DNA of 64,000 nt from Benincasa hispida (GCF_009727055.1 NC_052350.1:38128917-38192916); one strand, 5' to 3'; shown: positions 22,395 to 34,307, counted from the first letter of the stretch. Program-made: numbers and translations. Notes: generated by a model from the sequence alone, not told the origin.

Positions 22395-23040
22395 TTTTGC
22401 CATATTCTTCACTTGGGCTCTCAACTTTACTATTGATATGCTCAAAGTTATTTACAGGGTTCACCTAAAATCGCTTGGCCAATCCTTCAGCAAAGTTTCA
22501 TCCATTCAAAGAATCAGTATGCAGAAGATTCTCTTCAGGTTGGTAACTCGTCATTTTCGCTTGCTTTATTGCCATAAGACAGTTAAAAATAAATTAAAAT
22601 GGCCTCCATTTTTAGAATGTGTAATTTCATTACATTAGTCCTTCTGATATGGGCGTTTCTGCTTGAGATGTGTGAACTTAGAGTTTATATTGATGAACAT
22701 TCATTCTCGTTAAATAAATTATAATGCCCTCCATTTTATGTTCTTGGATTGATGAGCTTTTAGAATTTGGAATTTGAAGTTTTTACTGTGAATATACCTT
22801 TCAAGAGTAACTTGAAAAGTGTTATGGGCCCCTTGCTTGTTTGTTAAGTCGATGTGTATAAATTCTTGAGGTGAGGCACCGCTGAATGGGATGTTGTGGC
22901 CTCTTGCATTATAGTGTATATTATACTTTCTTCATTTTGTTTAGTCTCTCGTTTATGTTTATGGTTATGGCAAGACAGAGAGTTCATTCGCTAACATGAG
23001 ATGTGATTAACACCAAAGCATCTCTACTTCTAGAGATTTT

Positions 23041-23520
23041 AGGAAATTCCAAAAAACAAAAGCATGTTTTTAGAATTTTTTTTTTATTTTCAAAATTTAG
23101 TTTGGTTTTTAAAACCATTAGTAAAAAGTAGATAAAGAAGAATTTTGGAGGCAGAAGTGGTCTCTTGGCTTAATTTTCAAAAACAAAAACAAAAAATCAA
23201 ATGGTTATCGAATGGACACTTCGTTTTTGGTTTTTGACTTTTGAAAATTAAATCTATTTCTTCTCTATTTCTTACAATGACTTACATCTTTTTCAAGTAC
23301 GATGGTTGAATTGTTAATCAAATTCCAAAAACAAAAACAAGTTTTTAAAATTACTTTTTTTTTTTTTTTTTTTTTTCAGTTTTCAAATTTTGGCTTGGTT
23401 TTTTAAATGATCGGTAAAAAGTAGATAACTAAGGAAGAAATTTGGAGGTTAAAGTAATGTCTATAAGTTTAATTTTTAAAATAAAAAACTAAAAACTAAA
23501 TAGTTATCAACAAACTAAAT
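23041..23520. repeat. Diverged duplicate of a dispersed AT-rich repeat
   Basis: Two blocks, about 23081-23215 and 23375-23510, share the order TTGGTTTTTAAA...GGTAAAAAGTAGATAA...GAAGAATTTTGGAGG...ATGGTTATC. The second is preceded by a run of about 22 T. Phrases of the same type (GTTTGATAAC) recur near 27045-27200 and 31640-31690. Confidence 0.55.
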
Positions 23521-23794
23521 AATTATCAAATAGGGGTTTAACTTTTAATTTTGAATATCATCAAAACTGATGTTAAATCCACCAATTTAGGGTATGCCAA
23601 TATTTAATCCTTTAATCCACATCAAAACTTTACCATGACTTCATCTTAAATTCTAATATGTTTTTCCAATTATTTGATTAAAAATGTTCGATTTTATTTT
23701 TATGTTATAGTTTAATTCATTTTGTCAATTTTCTTTTTAAGTTTTAAATTTCATCAAAAGTCACTTCAATTACAATTATTTTTAATGTAATTGG

Positions 23795-23862
23795 AGAAAG
23801 GGAGATTTGAACCACAAATTTCATAATTTCTAGTATGCTCGTATGTCAATGTTTGGTTGAAT
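23795..23862 (-). mobile_element. tRNA-derived SINE-like remnant
   Basis: On the - strand an internal-promoter B-box-like GTGGTTCAAATCTCC (complement of 23800-23815) follows a degenerate A-box region. A downstream A-tract on the + strand side does not fit the expected tail position, so orientation and limits are uncertain. Confidence 0.3.
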
Positions 23863-24242
23863 TACAAAAAAAAAAAAAAAAAAAAATTAATATATATATA
23901 TATTAACAAACTAAATAGGGTTTGTTAAAAAAAAAAAAAACCTAAATATGTATGCTTGCAACAATTAACAATCTACACAAACCTAATCGATCAAATTTTG
24001 ATTAGAGATTTAAGTTGTGTAATTGTAACAAACCACATAATTCAGGAGGTGATTAATTTAATTAAAAGTTTAATACTGTAATTGTAAAAAACCTCATAGT
24101 TTAAGAATTTCTTTCATTTTTCCTAAATATAAAATTATCATATCTACAATTAGTTCACTCAATGTTTAAGACGTTTACGATATGTGGAATTATATTATAT
24201 TCTTTAATTTTATGGTATTCTTTCTAATGTGTGTTATTCTCT

Positions 24243-24725
24243 AGGTTAACTTACAAGTATAATATATAAACTTTTATGTTTTCTTTATTTGGTCCTTGGA
24301 CTTGAAAATGAGTTTAATAGTTTTCTTAGGAAGTTTTAATAGGTTTAAACCTTCAATTTTATATCTAATAAATCCTTGAATTTTCAATTTTGTGTTTGAT
24401 AATAAGTTCTTGATCTATTCAACGTATTTTTTTCTTCTTTTTTAAATTCACAGATTTGCAAGACATAAAGTTGAAAATATAAATTTCTTTCAAACAAAAT
24501 ACAATGTTATATCTAATATCTTAGTCAATTTTTAAAAGTTTTGAATTTGTTACATCCTTCCTACTAAGTGCAAAATTGAAAGTTCAAGTATCAATTAAAC
24601 ATTTTTAAATTCTAAGGACTTGGCACAAAATTAAATGATCTATTAAATATTAGATGCAATTTAAAGTTTAGAGACAATTTAAACACAAACTTGATGGTTT
24701 AGAGGCTAAATTAGTAATTTAACCC
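24243..24725. mobile_element. Candidate non-autonomous Mutator-like element
   Basis: The left end AGGTTAACTTAC and the right end ATTAGTAATTTAACCC are inverted, and the inner parts repeat phrases of the type 'GGTCCTTGGACTTG' / 'TAGAGGCTAAATT' in opposite orientation at the two ends. The flanking nonamers TTATTCTCT and AAATTCTAT agree at 6 of 9 positions, compatible with a decayed 9-bp target duplication. Confidence 0.4.
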
Positions 24726-25609
24726 AAATTCTATAGGATTTTATGCCTAAACTAAGCCTTAAATGTGACCAAGGTACCACTTGCATCGTCTATCCACCAC
24801 ATTTTTTAGTTCAACAATATATAAGGGGAGAATGTGACATCTAAACTTTTAGTCGAGAATATATTCTCTGTACCGATTGACATATGTTCATGTCACCACT
24901 CTTTTGAATGGACTACGAAGTAGGCCTTTTCAAATTAAAACCTTTTCCTTACACATCAATAATTCAAAAAAGGAAAAACAAGCGTGAGAAGAAAAAAATA
25001 TCTATAAATATAAACCCATGAAACATAAACGAGTATTTTGCCAAAAAAATCAGATCCAAGAATAGTAATCTGAAAAATGAACCATCGTAAGGGAGCACAA
25101 GGGATTTCACAATTTTTTTTAGATACATGAGTTATTTCTCTCATTTATCTAATAACTATTGGTCTTTATATGTCACGTTTCTGAAATATTATTTTCTTTT
25201 CTTATTGTTTACTAAAGTTTGAATGAGAATTATCAATATGAGTATAGCTAAACCAACATGAATTTATACTATTAACTTTGAGATTTATTGTTTGATTCCG
25301 ATTTTATATATTGTCAAATAAATAAATAAAAAGGTTGAATGGGAATCTTTGAATTTCTTATATAAGTTCAAAGTCTATTAAAAGGACAGTCGGTAGAAAT
25401 AATTGTATATGACTTCTTTGCAACTTGGAATTGCAAACTAGGACCCCCTTTTTCCATAATTTTTTTTGTTTATAATTATGATCCCATTATTTCAGTTATT
25501 AATATTATTATTTGGTACTAAAGGTAGAACTCAATTTTCCACGCCATTTAATTGAATGATTAGCATTATTGTGTCAAAAAGCTATATTTGTAAAGAAAGA
25601 AACAAACCG
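24726..25609. other. AT-rich intergenic DNA without recognised features
   Basis: I see no coding frame, structured RNA or clear repeat here. Confidence 0.5.
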
Positions 25610-26752
25610 ACAAATAAATAATATAAAATACACTTGAAGTTTGTAATTTGTTTAGAAAATACTCCCCAACTTTTGAAAAGTTTCAATAATACTCTTATTT
25701 CTTTTAAAAAAATTAAATAAAATAATATTATCATTAGTTTTGGTTGAAACCGATACGTACTTTTTTTTTTTAATAAAAAATACCTTCAAATTTTCTAAAG
25801 TTTTAATAGTACCTTGTACTAAGAAGAAAATGGTTAGTACCTCATTTCATAAATACTTCTAAACTTTCAAAAATTTCAATAATATCATTGATCTTGAAAA
25901 AAATTAATGCTATTTTTTTTTCTGTACGTAGAAAGTCAATTTTTTTTTAAGTTATCTGGTTGAATTGAGAAAGAACTAATTTGAAAATAACTCAAATAGA
26001 TATTCTCATTATTTTTCATATGAATACTCTCATTTTGTCCCATTTGTCTAATTCTTATACCAATTTTCTCAAAAACTTAGCAAAGCTCAAAACTTCAAAG
26101 TTAAAACATTACAATATCCCACAAGCCCTCACAAAATCAACATCATCCCTTAAAACTCATCAAAGGAATATAATTTTCAATCATAGAAAACCTTTTTAAT
26201 AGATTGCAAAAAATAGACTAATTTTAATTACAAAAATGATCAATAAAGTCTTGAACTTGACAAATTTGATAATGCATAATTCTAAGGTCCTTTGGTAGTT
26301 TCATTATTCTCTTTCTTCTTCCTATAACCTATACATACTTTAATTGAAGGGGATAGTTTTAGCGGTTGGATAATGAAAAAAGGAGAGTAAGAAGGTATTG
26401 AAGACGAGATGGAAAAAAAAGAGAAAAAGTAAGAAAATGTTAGATGATAGATTGAAGTAGTGGAGAAAGAAGAAATAGAAGAGGGAAATGATATGATGTA
26501 AATAAAATGTTTCTAACCGTATACTAATAGTAAGAGCTTTTGTTAAACTTTTTTTTTAAAAAAAATATCAGTCTTAATGCAATTTTTGAAAGTTCAAATG
26601 AAGTACTAACAAGTTTCATCCAAATATATTAATGGTAAAAATATTTTAATTATTTTTTTAAAGTTGAAAGGTATCATTGAAACTTTTAAAAATTACAAAA
26701 GTAATTTCGAAACAAAGTACAAAGTTTAGGAATATTATCTTTAACTTAACAA
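25610..26752. mobile_element. Inverted-repeat (foldback-like) element
   Basis: The left arm at about 25617-25900 (AACTTTTGAAAAGTTTCAATAATACTC phrases) and the right arm at about 26540-26750 read as reverse complements of each other (TTTTTAAAAGTTTCAATGATACC on the opposite strand). Each arm is built of ~75-bp diverged subrepeats. The spacer holds only short AT-rich frames. Exact ends and a target duplication cannot be fixed by eye. Confidence 0.4.
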
Positions 26753-26757
26753 AAAAA

Positions 26758-26793
<36 letters not shown>

Positions 26794-26829
26794 AAAAAAA
26801 CAAAAAAACAAAAACAAAAACACAAAAAG
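26753..26829. repeat. A-rich tract
   Basis: A run of more than 30 A flanked by CAAAAAAA repeats. It may be the tail of a reverse-transcribed insertion or simple slippage; no associated body is recognised. Confidence 0.75.
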
Positions 26830-26934
26830 CAGAAATAATGAATATACATGTTTTGGAATGAGTTGGAAAGATATGGGGCATGTGAGGTTTGTTCTTTTTC
26901 TCTTTTATATGTATATATATATTATATTTATGGT

Positions 26935-27025
26935 TTTTTTTTCTTGAATAAAATATAATAAGAGTATGAGATTTCGAACCACAGACTTGCTAACACATCA
27001 TAAGTCAATTGAGCTATGTTCGTTT
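26935..27025 (-). mobile_element. tRNA-derived SINE-like remnant
   Basis: On the - strand the sequence has an A-box-like TAGCTCAATTGACTTATG (complement of 26998-27016) and a B-box-like GTGGTTCGAAATCTC (complement of 26968-26982) at tRNA-like spacing, followed by CATACTCTTATT. This is the head of a tRNA-related SINE. It is not a functional tRNA, since no cloverleaf can be formed. Confidence 0.5.
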
Positions 27026-28039
27026 TGACTTGATAGAGAAAACTTTTTAGGCACCGTTTGATAATGTTCATATTTTCCGTTTCTTGTTTATTATTTTCTA
27101 TTTCATATTCATACTTTTTAATAACTAAAAACAAGAGTATATTTGGTAACTATTTTTGTTTCTTTTCTTGTTTCTTGAAATGAATAAAGAAAAACAAGAA
27201 CTTGTTTGATAACTATTTTTAGTTTTGTGTTTCTTTTTTTTTTTTCTTTTTCTCTTAACATAATTTAGTTATATAATATAAAAAAAATATAATATACATC
27301 CAAACATATTAAAACTTACATTATCATAACCAGTCTCGATGCAAAATTAACAAGAATAATAAAAAATGTTTCTATCCTTCAAATGATGTCAAATTTTGAT
27401 TTGCAATGTTTTCTCTCACTCGAGACCTTCGTATTAAATGATGTTAACTCATATCTAACTCAATTATATAATTATGTAAATGGAGTAGTAGAAAATATAT
27501 AGGATAAACTATATTTTTAGTCTCCAAGTTATGAAAAATAGGTGTATTTGGTCAAGTTTTAAAAACATACCCTTTTAGTCGTTGAGTTTTTTAAAATATG
27601 TGCATTTGATCCTTGAGTTTTCAAAACGTATCTTTTTAGTCCCCAAGTTTTTAAGAATAAATTTAAAGGTCCCTAGGTTTTTTTTTGTTTTTTGTTTTTT
27701 TATATAATTATATGATATTTCAAATTACAAAAATGAGTTAAAAATAACAATTTTAAAGAGGAGGTAATTTTTTTAAAATTATTTCTCTAATTTAAATTAA
27801 TAAAAAAATTATTGTCATGGACCTTTTAAAACTACTAATCAAACACGTGCATTGTACGTATTCCATAACGTCGAAAATAAAATGTACACGTATAAGTTGA
27901 AAAAACTATTCAATCTCAATCTCAATCTCATCTTACACAAAGGTTAAAAAAACACCATTTATATTAAATAAAATTATAAAAGATAACACAGCTTAATCTT
28001 AAAAAAATGTGACTTTTTTGAAATATTTTCTTTATTTAA

Positions 28040-28265
28040 CCTAAAGTAGGTATTAGTTAGAGATAAAATGTAGTTTTTTTTTTTTAAAAAAAAATTAGAT
28101 ATTAGTTAGAGATAAAATGTGATTTTTTTAATTCTTCTATTTAAGGTATAATAGATATTAGTTAGAGATAAAAGCGTTTTTTTTAAAAAATATTTTTCTC
28201 TTATTTAAGATATTAGTTGGAGATAAAATGTGACTTTTTGAAAAAAAAATCTTTATTTAACGTAT
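28040..28265. repeat. Tandem array of ~55-60-bp units
   Basis: Four copies of TATTAGTTAGAGATAAAATG separated by T/A tracts, starting near 28051, 28100, 28155 and 28207. Related phrases recur in the larger array at 29969-31141. Confidence 0.7.
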
Positions 28266-28289
28266 ATATTATTTAGATGTGATTTTATG

Positions 28290-28930
28290 TATATATATTT
28301 TTTCATTTTGATTATTTGATTATCTTGTTAATTTCAAACTTTGATGTAAACTTAAAAAAAAATCTTGATAATCCTTTTTTTAAAATTTTTTTTTTCTTAT
28401 TAGATGATTTCATTACCATCCTACTTTTAAACTTTAAATTAAACCAAAATATTTATTTTTATTTTTTATTTAAATTTCGTGTTAATAGTCTCTTAATTAT
28501 TATTATTTTTTTAGTTTTATGATTTGATTATCTTTTAGTTTCAAACTTGGATTTAAAAAATATCCTGATAAAATTTTTTATTTATTAAAAAACTTTTTTA
28601 TTGGATGATTTCATAAACCTCTTAATTTTAAACTTTAAATTAAACCAAAATTTTTTTCTTTATTTATTTTGTAAATGATTTGATTATTCTATTAATTTTA
28701 AACTTTAATTTAAAGCAAAGTATTATTATTATTTCTCGTTATGATTTTATCTATGTTAATTTTTCTAATTGATTTGGATGATACAATTATCCTTTTAATT
28801 TCAAACTTTAACTAAAATAAAATATTATTGTTTTCCTTTTTTATATATATATATAAAATTTCATAATGATTCTTAGTTGAAAAAAAGATTTAATTATCTT
28901 CTTAATTTCAAATTTTTTTAAAATTTTAAT
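28290..28930. repeat. Diverged tandem array
   Basis: At least six occurrences of the phrase TTTGATTAT...TTAATTTCAAACTTT...AAATTAAACCAAAA at irregular spacing. It contains an AT-rich open frame at 28316-28522 that is a by-product of the repeats. Confidence 0.5.
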
Positions 28931-28980
28931 TTCAACAAAAATATAATATTTTCTACGCAAATATAAACCCTAAAAACTTA

Positions 28981-29311
28981 GGATGCGTTTGGGGCGAAGA
29001 TTATCTTAAGACTATAATAAACACAACAAATACTCTTTTGTATTTCCCAATTAGCTACACAACACTATTTCAAAACCCTAATTTGCTACAATATTTACTA
29101 TTTCCTATAGTTTTTATTATTTTACATTCATCATTTTTATTCATTGTTACCGTGTTTACTATTTTCTTCTCAAACTAAAATAGTTTACACATAAAAGACA
29201 TACTATTATAACTCAAATTAAAATAATAATCTATACCCAAACACAAACTATTATAACCTAACTATAATAACCTAAGATTATAATAACTGACTCCTTACCC
29301 CAAACGCCCCC
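28981..29311. mobile_element. Tourist-like MITE (copy 2), nested
   Basis: 331 bp with ends GGATGCGTTTGGGGCGAAGA and, inverted, GGGGGCGTTTGGGGTAAGGAGT. TTA is duplicated exactly on both sides (28978-28980 and 29312-29314), the target size of PIF/Harbinger elements. It aligns to 19291-19631. It is inserted inside the foldback element 27502-31312. Confidence 0.82.
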
Positions 29312-29968
29312 TTAATCTTTTTTTATTTGCAATGATCTTCTTCTTGATTTTAAACTTTATTTAAATTTTTTATCAATTAGCGTGGAGAAAAAGAAAAAAA
29401 AAAGAACAAAAGCATGTAAATAGTCAAAATTATTATAAATCCCGAAACTTATGGGTATAAATTTACAAAAATTAAAATGTGAAAAAAACTAAAAAAAAGC
29501 ATTAAAATAGCCACTCTCTTCTCTGTCACTTTGTTCTCCACCCTCTTAAATATGTGAGGATTAGTAGGTGAAGCTGTTATGTATATAGAAAAAAAAACTA
29601 TAGAATCATATAGAAAAGTTACATTAAATCATTCTATATGTTTTTACAAAATTGAAAAGTAAAAAAATTGAAAAAGATAACATATGTTAATCAAAAGAGA
29701 GAGGTGATATCTTAAGAGAAATTAAACTTTCAAAAGAAAAAGACAAAATTTAAAAATTAAAAAAAACCCTATAGTAAAATTTTCAAAAAAAAAAAAAAAA
29801 AAAAGCAAAGCAAAGCAAAGAAGTTAGAGAGAGTCGGTTAACAAAATTATAAAAAGAAGAACAAAGAAAATGGAGAGGATATACGTGATGGAAAATGAGA
29901 GGTTCAAATTAGCTATTTATTGAAAGAAAATTTAGATATGAAATCATAATTTGATATTATTATTTTTT

Positions 29969-31141
29969 TAAAATTCCTTTAGTTAATGTGAAGTAGAGAT
30001 TTTTTTTTTTTTTTTGAAAAGAATGTGGAGTAGAGATTAATAGTGATAAATGTGATTTTTATTAAAAAAAATCATGAATAAGAGATGGGAGGATAAAATA
30101 TGATTTGTTTTAGATTTCTTTTATCTTTATTTAACTTGAGATATAGATATTTGAGATAAAATATGATTTAGAAAAATGATTTTTGTAAATAAGAGATTAG
30201 AAGATAAAATATGATTTTTTTCAATTTATTTTTTCTTTATTTAATGTGTAGTAGATATTAAAGATAAAATGAGATTTTTTTAACGATTTAAATGTGAAAT
30301 TACATAAGATATTGAATAATCGTCAAAGAAAAGGGAGAAAAGGAGAAATAAAATGTTTCTCCTCCATAGCCCCTTCTAAATGGTATAGATTTAAAATTCT
30401 TTTATTCAATGTGAAGTAGAGATTTTTTTTTTCTTTCGGAAAAGAATGTGAAGTAGAGATTATTAGTGATAAAATGTATTTTTTTTTTTGTAAAAAAATC
30501 ATGTATAAGATATTAGAGGATAAAATGTGATTTGTTTTTATTTTTTTTTTTACCTTTATTTAACTTTAGATATAGATATTGGAGAAAATCGTGAATAAGA
30601 GATTAGAGGATAAAATATGTTTTTTAAAATTTATTTTTCCTTTATTTAACATGTAGTAGATATTAAAGATAAAATGATACTTTTTTTAACGATTTAAATG
30701 TGAAATTACGTAAGATATCTGAATAACCATCAACTGAAAGGGGCAAAAGGAGAAATAAAATGTTTCTCCCTCGTAGCCCTTTTTAGATAGTATAGATTTA
30801 AAATTCCTTTATTTGATGTGAAGTAGAGATTATTAGTGATAAAATGTAATTTTTTGTAAAAAAAAACATGAATAAAGGATTAGAGGATAAAATGTGATTT
30901 GTTTTTAATTTGTTTTTACATTTATTTAACTTTAGATATAGATATTTGAGATAAAATGTGATTTGATCGTGAATAAGAGATTAAAGGATAAAATATCGTT
31001 TTTTAATTGATTTTTACTTTATTTAATGTGTAGTAGATATTAAAGATAAGATGGATTTTTAACCATATCTAAATAACCATCAACTAAAAGGGGTAAAAGG
31101 GAAAATGTTTCTACCCATAGACCCTTTTAGGTAGTATAGAT
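29969..31141. repeat. Three tandem units of about 345-420 bp
   Basis: The units begin near 29969, 30391 and 30798 with TAAAATTC.TTTA.T.AATGTGAAGTAGAGA and end with CCC.TT.TA..TAGTATAGAT. Within each unit the motif AGA.GATAAAATGTGATTT recurs several times, giving a hierarchical repeat. Unit 3 is shorter. Confidence 0.75.
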
Positions 31142-31361
31142 TTTTTAAGTACATAGGGACTAAAAAGGTACATATTGAAAACTCGGAGACTAAATGCATC
31201 TATTCTAGAAAAAAAAAAACTTGGAGACTAAAATTAAAATGTATGTTTTGAAAACTTAGGGACTAAAGACACAAATTCTTAAAAATTCTAGAACTAAAAA
31301 AGTAATTTTTCCAAATATATATCAAAATATATATATTGGAAAATTTAAATTCATACTTAAA

Positions 31362-31470
31362 AGGTAAAATGAACGTAGTTTAACTGCCATAAAGTTTATA
31401 CGATTGACCTTGAGGTCAAAGATTCAAATATTTTCCAACCCACCTATTGTCAAATAAAATATAAAATCAA
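31362..31470 (+). mobile_element. tRNA-derived SINE-like remnant
   Basis: A decayed A-box GTAGTTTAACTGCCATAAAG (31375-31394) and B-box-like AAAGATTCAAATATT (31418-31432) stand at the right spacing, preceded by TTGACCTTGAGGTC as in many plant SINE heads. The tail is unclear. Confidence 0.35.
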
Positions 31471-32871
31471 ATTATATATATATATTGCAAAATATAAAAT
31501 TTATCATTAAAATAATATACAAATATAAATATGACAAAATAAGGGAATAAAACATGAAATAAGTAAAATAAAATAAAATAAAACTAATATTGGAGTCCAA
31601 TGGACAAGGCACCCCAAAGGCAAATAGCCAACTCCGTATATAATCGTTTCTGTAAAACGAGAGATAGAAACGAAACCGATAAACTACTTTGTGTAGTTTT
31701 TCAAAGTTACCCATTTTTTTTAGTAACATTTTCTAAAATCTACAAACATCAGGCAATTATAGTTACAAAGTCCATTTCTTGAAAAATAAGAAACGAGGAC
31801 ATGAAACAGCAACATTACAAACATAATTATTCAATTAAAGAGTTGTTTGAAGGCTGATAATAGAATTTGTTTGTAATATAATATAATATAAAACTCATAT
31901 TTGGATTGAGCGTTTTAAGTCCGATTTGTAATATCAAACTCATTTTATTTTCATAGTTTTCAACCAAACTCTCTTTTCTACTGTTTTCATACTTCACGAC
32001 CCCATTTCCCTTCCACTCTCAATTCCTCACTTATTTCAACACTTCTCTGATTCATAGTAATTTTAATTACATTCCAGCCTCTTAAATAATCTCTTAAAAC
32101 TTTGTCTATAAAATATGGATGCTTAATTAGTTAAAATATTATTAATTTACCAAAAGGAGACTAGATCACTCTAATTCAGACATAATATAGTCAATAAAAA
32201 AAAAATTAGAAATTTAAATCTCAAATAATACTGTAGAAAATTAAGGCAAAAAGTTATAACAAATAACAATTTGTAATAGTATACTTTGTTGATTTCTAGC
32301 GCGTGGTGTGGTTAATAGAAATATAACATAGTAAAATACCATTTTAACTCTTATACATTGGATGAAGTCTAAGTAGTTTCAAACATTCAAATTAAGTACT
32401 TACACCTTTAATAATCTAACATTTATTCCACCAAAATTATTTAAATAACAATAGTAATTTCATTGTAAGAAAAATACTATATGAATATGTTTTAACATTT
32501 ATTGGGGAGATACTAATACACCAATATCTTTTTTAAAAAACTAATAATTAATTAACTAATAGTACAAACTATTTTATAGATTTATTGAAATTACACAAAC
32601 TAAATTCTGAACATAAAAAATTATGAGATAGATGGATGTCAAAAAGTGCATATTTTCGCTAATATCCTTTGTTACATTTCTTTAGTAAAAGAAGAATTTC
32701 ACACGATATTTTGACCCCAAAAATGACTTAAATTGAGTAAAATGAGTAAGCACAGGTTCTTAAACCACTTTAAGTCTGTTTTAACTATTTTAGACCAATT
32801 TCATGAGTTTTTACAATTTGTTACAAAATCATCCTTAATCTCTTCAGTAACGAAAGTTCCTTTGAAGTGAT
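31471..32871. other. Intergenic DNA, mostly AT-rich
   Basis: A less AT-rich patch at 31590-31700 contains a - strand frame of 85 codons, but it has phrases of the dispersed GTTTGATAA-type repeat and matches no protein I know. A (TAATA)n run lies at 31877-31892. I see nothing else. Confidence 0.45.
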
Positions 32872-34307
32872 TGTTGGGATTGATGTCCTAAATCTCGTGG
32901 GTTTCGTAGTTTATAAACTATTTGTACACGAATTATTTATTTAATAAAATAAAGTGTTGTTTTATTTGACATTTAGTTTGCATCAACCTAAATCCAATAA
33001 ACTAAGATTCAAGGTTATTTAATGTAATTTATACATGTATGTGGTTGACATAGAAGTGGATCATGTTTAAGTAATAACCTGAATGGTCTATTGTATATGA
33101 ACAAGGCTGAGTACCTTATCCTGGTGATATTATAGATACAAACCACTTTGTAACTGTTACAAGTGTTGTAAAGTGTTAGAAATGATCTAATCCTGATTGG
33201 TCATGTGGAGATATGTGAGTGGGGGTATCATGTACAAAGAGTTTGTATAAGACCAGACCACGAAATGATTAGTCTCTCTTTATAACATCGTTACTTGAAG
33301 AGACTTACATTTCATTAGGATGATCATAGGTAACTTGACCTTAATCCTGAGTAAATTATGAACTCCTGCCTATAAGGTCGATCCTTTGATTTGTATGGGT
33401 GAGAACGACCATATTCACCGACTACATAAGATGGAATTTACTCCTTCCCAGTCATAGGGTAAGTAGATGAATTGTTCTTTTAAGGGCTGGTTCCAGGTCT
33501 TGAACAATAAGGAGCCTCACCCTCTCGCTGGCTAGAGAAGGATTTAGTTTGTAATTAGACTATAACTAATTGTTCATTAGAGAGATTAGTAGTACTTAAG
33601 AAGTTAGATGTAAATATAGGAGTAAAACGGTAATTTGACCCAACTGTAGTTACGAGTAATTTTTGAAGGGTTGGCTTACTGTCGATTGGTTATATCCATA
33701 GACACAGAAATATATCTATAATGCAAAAAGTGCAACTTGAGTCTTTAGTAGAAAGACCAATAGTTAATGAAAGTTGATTAATTTGATTAAAGAGTTTAAT
33801 TAATTAATCTCGTATCATTGGAGCTTCTAATCTTTATGTCTATAAGGTCCCCTTGCTAGCTCAATAAGGGGTAGATAAGAATCGATTAATTTTGGATTAA
33901 ATTTGAATTATTCAAATTAATTAAAGGAAATTAATTGTATGAGATACAAGTAATATAATGTATAAGGATACATTATAATATAAAGTTTCACGAGAGAGAA
34001 AAATATTTGAATATGACTCAAATATTAATTATAAATGAGATTCATATAAATGCAATAGGTTAAAAATTAATATGAATATGATTCATATTAAAACTATTGG
34101 TTATGCAAGAGAATATAGCTTGAATATGATTCAAACTTATGATGATTATGTTATATATGATATAATATAAAGTTTTGATTTAATTTAGAGTTCTTTACAT
34201 TAAAATTAGTTATAATATATTCTTTAAATTAAATTCCTATTTTATCATATTAGTGGAGGAGTTATTTGTAACACTTCCCTCCTCTTTGACATAACATTGC
34301 AGAAGGC
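32872..34307 (+). repeat. Truncated copia-type LTR
   Basis: It starts TGTTGGGATTGATGTCCTAA and runs in parallel with the reverse complement of the LTR 43254-45315 (shared order: GTGGATCATG, ATCCTGGTGA, GTTTGTATAAGACC, CTTAATCCTGAGT, TTTGTATGGGTGAGA). The expected LTR end is missing. It breaks off at a run of 17 T (34308-34324), beyond which sequence in the opposite sense begins. Confidence 0.72.

Larger units (their letters stand above)
22395..24242. other. 3' flank of the hydrolase gene and intergenic DNA
   Basis: The 3' untranslated region should begin at 22395. AATAAA-like hexamers occur near 22589 and 22713, but I cannot choose a poly(A) site. A block at 22460-22539 bounded by ATTTACAG and CAG/GT-like sequence could be an untranslated exon, which is only a possibility. 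Beyond that the stretch is AT-rich with a repeat pair (23041-23520), a SINE-like remnant and A-tracts at 23866-23886 and 23927-23940. Confidence 0.5.
27502..31312. mobile_element. Mutator-like foldback element with tandem-repeat interior
   Basis: The left arm 27502-27680 and right arm 31146-31312 are inverted copies. Both consist of diverged ~45-bp units around TTTTTAGTCCCCAAGTTTT. The ends read GGATAAACTATATTTTTAGT and, inverted, GGAAAAATTACTTTTTTAGT. A perfect 9-bp direct repeat AAATATATA sits immediately outside (27493-27501 and 31313-31321); 9 bp is the Mutator target size, although the sequence is of low complexity. The interior has no transposase, only arrays of short repeats and a nested MITE, so the element is non-autonomous. 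Confidence 0.65.

Noticed and set aside
22339..22638. 99-codon + frame overlapping the last exon
   Set aside because: It overlaps the confirmed exon 14 in another frame and continues into the 3' untranslated region.
26658..26849. Phe-rich 63-codon frame
   Set aside because: A translation of the poly(A) tract on the opposite strand.
26935..27025. A functional tRNA gene
   Set aside because: The promoter boxes are tRNA-like but no cloverleaf with acceptor and anticodon stems can be drawn; it is better explained as a SINE remnant.
31472..31729. 85-codon - strand frame in a slightly GC-richer patch
   Set aside because: No known family. The patch carries phrases of the dispersed GTTTGATAA-type repeat, and no supporting exon structure is seen.
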